Source: Nitrospira sp. (lineage in GTDB: Bacteria; Nitrospirota; Nitrospiria; Nitrospirales; Nitrospiraceae). Taken from it: a stretch of DNA of 18,732 nt. This document shows, piece after piece, positions 16,767-18,732 of the stretch. Each line of letters begins with the position of its first letter. The stretch's first letter is position 1. The notes under the pieces are model-generated. The model was not told the origin of the DNA, did no database searches, and was given only the letters and a program-made list of their open reading frames with translations. The DNA lies in assembly GCA_020697375.1 (NCBI GenBank), contig JAJFBJ010000058.1, positions 1 through 18,732 on the forward strand, in the 5' to 3' direction. The translations under genes were made by a program, and so were the position numbers.

Positions 16767-16919
16767 GTGAAGGAGCCCAACCTCGCATGGAAAGAATCGC
16801 TCTTTAGCGAACTGGATCTCAAGAACAGAAAGTTCAAGCGCCTTGCGCTGGTATCGGCGCTCCTGTTTCTTGGCGTGGTCGGACTCTTAGTATTCCAGAT
16901 CGTCCAGGGGATTAGATAA
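16767..16919 (+). CDS. Small single-span membrane protein, 50 residues
   Basis: This 50-residue protein begins with GTG, five bases after a perfect AGGAGG (16756-16761). Residues 1-26 are charged and amphipathic (Lys/Glu/Arg-rich, with KNRKFKR at 19-25). Residues 27-47 form one hydrophobic segment ([21 protein letters not shown]), followed by a short polar tail. The positive-inside rule places the N-terminus in the cytoplasm. There is no match to a family I recognise. It precedes the TtuB-like and TtuA-like genes on the same strand, 149 bases before the preferred TtuB start. Whether it works with them is unknown. The strong ribosome site and coherent membrane topology are the main support that it is real. 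Confidence 0.65.
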   Translation: MKEPNLAWKESLFSELDLKNRKFKRLALVSALLFLGVVGLLVFQIVQGIR

Positions 16920-17032
16920 CAATCACTCAGCTGCCTGCTTCGGTGTCCCTCTACCCGCAGATCCAGTACCACTCGAACCTTGCCCTGCAGATTGAATACT
17001 TCCTGCTGCATCGGCCCTACGATTTTACTAAT

Positions 17033-17062
17033 TTGCAATCCCGCATAAGTCAGCCGTATCAT
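17033..17062 (+). promoter_or_regulatory. Sigma-70-like promoter giving a leaderless TtuB-like mRNA
   Basis: TTGCAA (4 of 6, 17033-17038), an 18-base spacer and TATCAT (5 of 6, 17057-17062) end six bases before the ATG at 17069. Transcription would start at the start codon itself. No ribosome site is present, which supports a leaderless message and this choice of start. Confidence 0.45.
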
Positions 17063-17068
17063 CGCGGC

Positions 17069-17263
17069 ATGATCGTCCAACTGAGTCATCCGCAACGCCA
17101 AGTCGAAATCAAAGGCCCCAAGCGCACCAAAGAAGTGCTGCGCGAACTGAATCTCGTGATCGAGGCGCATCTGGTGATCCGCGGAGACGACCTCGTCACG
17201 GAAGACGAAATGCTCGCCGATGCCGATCAGATCGAAATCCGGCCGGTCATTTCCGGCGGCTGA
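17069..17263 (+). CDS. ttuB: TtuB-like ubiquitin-fold sulfur carrier (MoaD/ThiS family)
   Basis: This 64-residue protein ends in ISGG, the C-terminal Gly-Gly at which MoaD/ThiS/TtuB proteins are adenylylated and thiocarboxylated. The body (KEVLRELNLVIEAHLVIRGD, then LVTEDEMLADADQIEIRPVISGG) has the beta-grasp pattern and length of this family; Thermus TtuB is about 65 residues. The next gene is a TtuA-type tRNA thiolase, so the likely job is to deliver sulfur for tRNA 2-thiolation. Activation would need an E1-like ThiF/MoeB protein (TtuC) and a cysteine desulfurase, neither of which is here. The frame is open upstream to a GTG at 16943, giving a 106-residue form, but the extra 42 residues do not resemble the family and the promoter ends at 17062, so the short form is preferred. 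Confidence 0.82.
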   Translation: MIVQLSHPQRQVEIKGPKRTKEVLRELNLVIEAHLVIRGDDLVTEDEMLADADQIEIRPVISGG

Positions 17264-17307
17264 TTGCTGCAGGATCCCTCCCACCCTCTCACGCTGTACG
17301 GATATTC

Positions 17308-18255
17308 ATGAATTGCGGAAAGTGTAAAACGAAAGCCGCCATCAGCCTTCCGCGGCACAATGCCGCCTTCTGCAAAGGCTGCTTCACAACCTTTGTGCAC
17401 GAACAGGTCGCGCGCGCCATTAAATCGTTCGCCATGTTCAAGCCTGACGATCGCATCCTCGTCGCAGTCTCCGGCGGCAAAGATAGCCTCGCGCTGTGGC
17501 ATATCCTCCTCAAGCTCGGATATCGCGCCGACGCGCTCTACGTGAATCTCGGCATCGGCAGCTACTCCGAAGAGTCGCATCGAAAAGTGCAGCATTATGC
17601 CGAGACGGTGGCCGCGGCCCATGGCGCGACCCTGCTCGTCCATGTCGTCGAACAAGAAGCCGGGGCCGGCATTCGTGAGCTGGCCAACATCCTGCACCGG
17701 CCGACCTGCTCGACTTGCGGCACGATCAAGCGCTATCAGTTCAATCGCGCGGCGGTGGAGCAGAATTATGACGTGATGGCTACCGGCCACAACCTCGATG
17801 ATGAAGCGGCGCGTCTATTAGGCAATGTGTTGCACTGGCAGGAAGAGTATCTGGACAAACAAAGTCCGACCTTGCCCGCATCCGTGGAAGGGTTTGCCAA
17901 GAAAGTAAAACCACTCTGCCGGTTGTCCGAACGCGAAATCGCCGCCTACGCAGTGGTCAATCGCATCGACTACATTGTGGAAGAATGCCCGATGGCCAAG
18001 GGGTCGAAGATGCTTCTTTACAAGGAGGTCCTCAACCGGCTGGAAACGGAATCGCCCGGCACCAAGCAGCGTTTCTACTGGGGCTTCCTGGACAAGCAAA
18101 CCAAGCCGGAGTCAGCGCCTGAAACCATGGCGGAAAAAGATCAGCGAACCCTCACTCCCTGCCTCTCTTGTGGTCAACCCACCACTGCCGACACCTGCTC
18201 CTATTGCAAGATGATGGCAAAGGCCAAAAACACCCCCGCACAGCCCCGATCCTGA
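17308..18255 (+). CDS. ttuA: TtuA-type tRNA 2-thiolation enzyme
   Basis: This 315-residue ATP-dependent sulfurtransferase belongs to the TtuA/Ncs6 group of the TtcA superfamily. An N-terminal zinc finger uses Cys3, Cys6, Cys22 and Cys25. The PP-loop SGGKDS (55-60) adenylates the target uridine. Cys134 and Cys137 (PTCSTCG) with Cys227 (EECPMA) match the three cysteine ligands of the [4Fe-4S] cluster in Thermus TtuA. A C-terminal zinc finger uses Cys285, Cys288, Cys297 and Cys300. ATGHNLDDEA (158-167) is also conserved. In Thermus the enzyme makes 2-thioribothymidine at tRNA position 54; Ncs6 relatives thiolate U34. The sulfur donor is probably the Gly-Gly protein encoded 44 bases upstream. Which uridine is modified cannot be read from sequence. 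The ribosome site is weak, so translation may depend on coupling or on the shared message. Confidence 0.9.
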   Translation: MNCGKCKTKAAISLPRHNAAFCKGCFTTFVHEQVARAIKSFAMFKPDDRILVAVSGGKDSLALWHILLKLGYRADALYVNLGIGSYSEESHRKVQHYAETVAAAHGATLLVHVVEQEAGAGIRELANILHRPTCSTCGTIKRYQFNRAAVEQNYDVMATGHNLDDEAARLLGNVLHWQEEYLDKQSPTLPASVEGFAKKVKPLCRLSEREIAAYAVVNRIDYIVEECPMAKGSKMLLYKEVLNRLETESPGTKQRFYWGFLDKQTKPESAPETMAEKDQRTLTPCLSCGQPTTADTCSYCKMMAKAKNTPAQPRS

Positions 18256-18278
18256 CCACGTCGACATTCAGACATTCG

Positions 18279-18348
18279 TCCCGAGGCCTCTCACTAAAAC
18301 AGTAATGAAGGATTACTTATTTCTCTAAGGACGTCCTTGACCTCGGGA
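18279..18348. terminator. Nested hairpins between convergent genes, possible terminator
   Basis: TCCCGAGG (18279-18286) pairs with CCTCGGGA (18341-18348). Inside lie a 6-bp hairpin AGTAAT-gaagg-ATTACT (18301-18317) followed by TTATTTCT, and a perfect 12-base palindrome AAGGACGTCCTT (18327-18338). The position between the TtuA-like gene and a convergent gene suits a terminator, but the stem before the T-rich run is short and AT-rich. Confidence 0.4.
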
Positions 18349-18364
18349 CCGCCAGCGAGCAGGG

Positions 18365-18732
18365 CTAGCGGCCACGATGGCCGCCGCCGAAGCGCGACCC
18401 TCCGGAATGGCCGCCGCCCCCGAAATGTCTTCCCTGCCCGCCACCTTGACCGGAATTCACGGAAGCACGTGGCGGGACCGAAGGTGCAGTGTGAATGTTA
18501 GGTGGGCTTGGTCGCCAGAAATGAGAGGGATGTAACTGGTACTGCGTGGACGGAGCTGAAAACTGCGGCGGCACCGATGGCACGCTTCGCGGCGTCGGAA
18601 TGCTGACGATGTCTCCTACCTTCGCAGGCACGCCCGCAGGTGTGAGTAATGGCGGGGACTGATGGTGATGCGCATAGGGAGCAGAGGGCACGAGCAACGA
18701 TTGCCGCGGCGGCGAGAAGCTGCTGCCCGGCC
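18365..18732 (-). CDS. Partial Pro/His/Gly-rich protein, C-terminal part only
   Basis: The frame is open to the window edge, so the N-terminus lies outside; the visible 121 residues end at a TAG. The upstream part is rich in Pro, Ser and His (SAPYAHHHQSPPLLTP, PSVPPQFSAPS). The middle holds AGVPAKVGDIVSIPTP. The last 28 residues are a Gly/His/Arg-rich tail (GGGQGRHFGGGGHSGG, ending HRGR). This low-complexity composition is common in secreted or envelope proteins, but the signal peptide region is not visible and no family is recognised. GC-rich repetitive composition can also keep a false frame open, so confidence is moderate. Confidence 0.5.
   Translation of the reverse strand, partial: PGSSFSPPRQSLLVPSAPYAHHHQSPPLLTPAGVPAKVGDIVSIPTPRSVPSVPPQFSAPSTQYQLHPSHFWRPSPPNIHTAPSVPPRASVNSGQGGGQGRHFGGGGHSGGSRFGGGHRGR

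Noticed and set aside
16619..16807. 62-codon frame overlapping the small membrane protein gene
   Set aside because: No ribosome site; it conflicts in frame with the 50-residue protein, which has a perfect AGGAGG.
16943..17068. N-terminal extension of the TtuB-like protein from a GTG
   Set aside because: The extra 42 residues do not fit the MoaD/ThiS fold or its usual length, and a promoter ends at 17062.
18301..18317. Possible remnant of the MITE: an 11-base match (GAAGGATTACT) to its right inner end at 10835-10845
   Set aside because: The outer parts of the inverted ends do not match, so the shared 11 bases are probably chance.

Overview
The window looks like chromosomal DNA of a GC-rich, Gram-negative-type bacterium, most likely a Nitrospira (Nitrospirota). 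This is inferred from the protein set, from the codon bias (mostly G or C at third positions), and from a hairpin repeat at 8674-8740 whose core I recall from Nitrospira genomes but cannot check here. No rRNA, tRNA, CRISPR array, integrase or complete insertion sequence is visible. Most of the window is housekeeping and carbon/nitrogen metabolism.

Layout. 1-4559: gltB (glutamate synthase large subunit) on the minus strand, with no gltD in view. 4793-8669: a plus-strand run of a long-chain polyprenyl diphosphate synthase, a DUF1015 protein and an orphan NtrC-type sigma-54 response regulator. This run ends at a long hairpin repeat (8674-8740) that it shares with a convergent minus-strand pair. 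That pair (8740-10614) is an AmgK-like sugar kinase followed by a MurU-like nucleotidyltransferase, which suggests recycling of peptidoglycan amino sugars. 10677-10857 is a MITE-like element with 18-bp terminal inverted repeats, between the kinase and a divergent aldo/keto reductase (10930-11901). A small zinc-ribbon protein (12277-12579) and a VanZ-like membrane protein (12576-13025, minus) converge with interlocked stop codons.

13165-16482 holds a GH57 alpha-glucan-active enzyme followed by galT (hexose-1-phosphate uridylyltransferase), likely a glycogen or alpha-glucan module. 16767-18255 holds a 50-residue single-span membrane protein, a 64-residue ubiquitin-like sulfur carrier ending in Gly-Gly (TtuB-like) and a TtuA-type tRNA thiolase. 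Together the last two look like a tRNA 2-thiolation cassette. The last 368 bases carry the C-terminal part of a Pro-, His- and Gly-rich protein of unknown function, cut by the window edge.

Regulation. Three genes that begin a transcription unit (polyprenyl synthase, AmgK-like kinase, TtuB-like carrier) each have a sigma-70-like promoter whose -10 box ends only 6-9 nt before the start codon, with no Shine-Dalgarno sequence. They are candidate leaderless mRNAs. Most other genes have a recognisable purine-rich ribosome binding site. The most promising items for follow-up are the TtuB/TtuA cassette with its tiny membrane-protein neighbour, the leaderless-promoter pattern, the MITE-like element, and the inverted repeat in the VanZ/GH57 divergent promoter.
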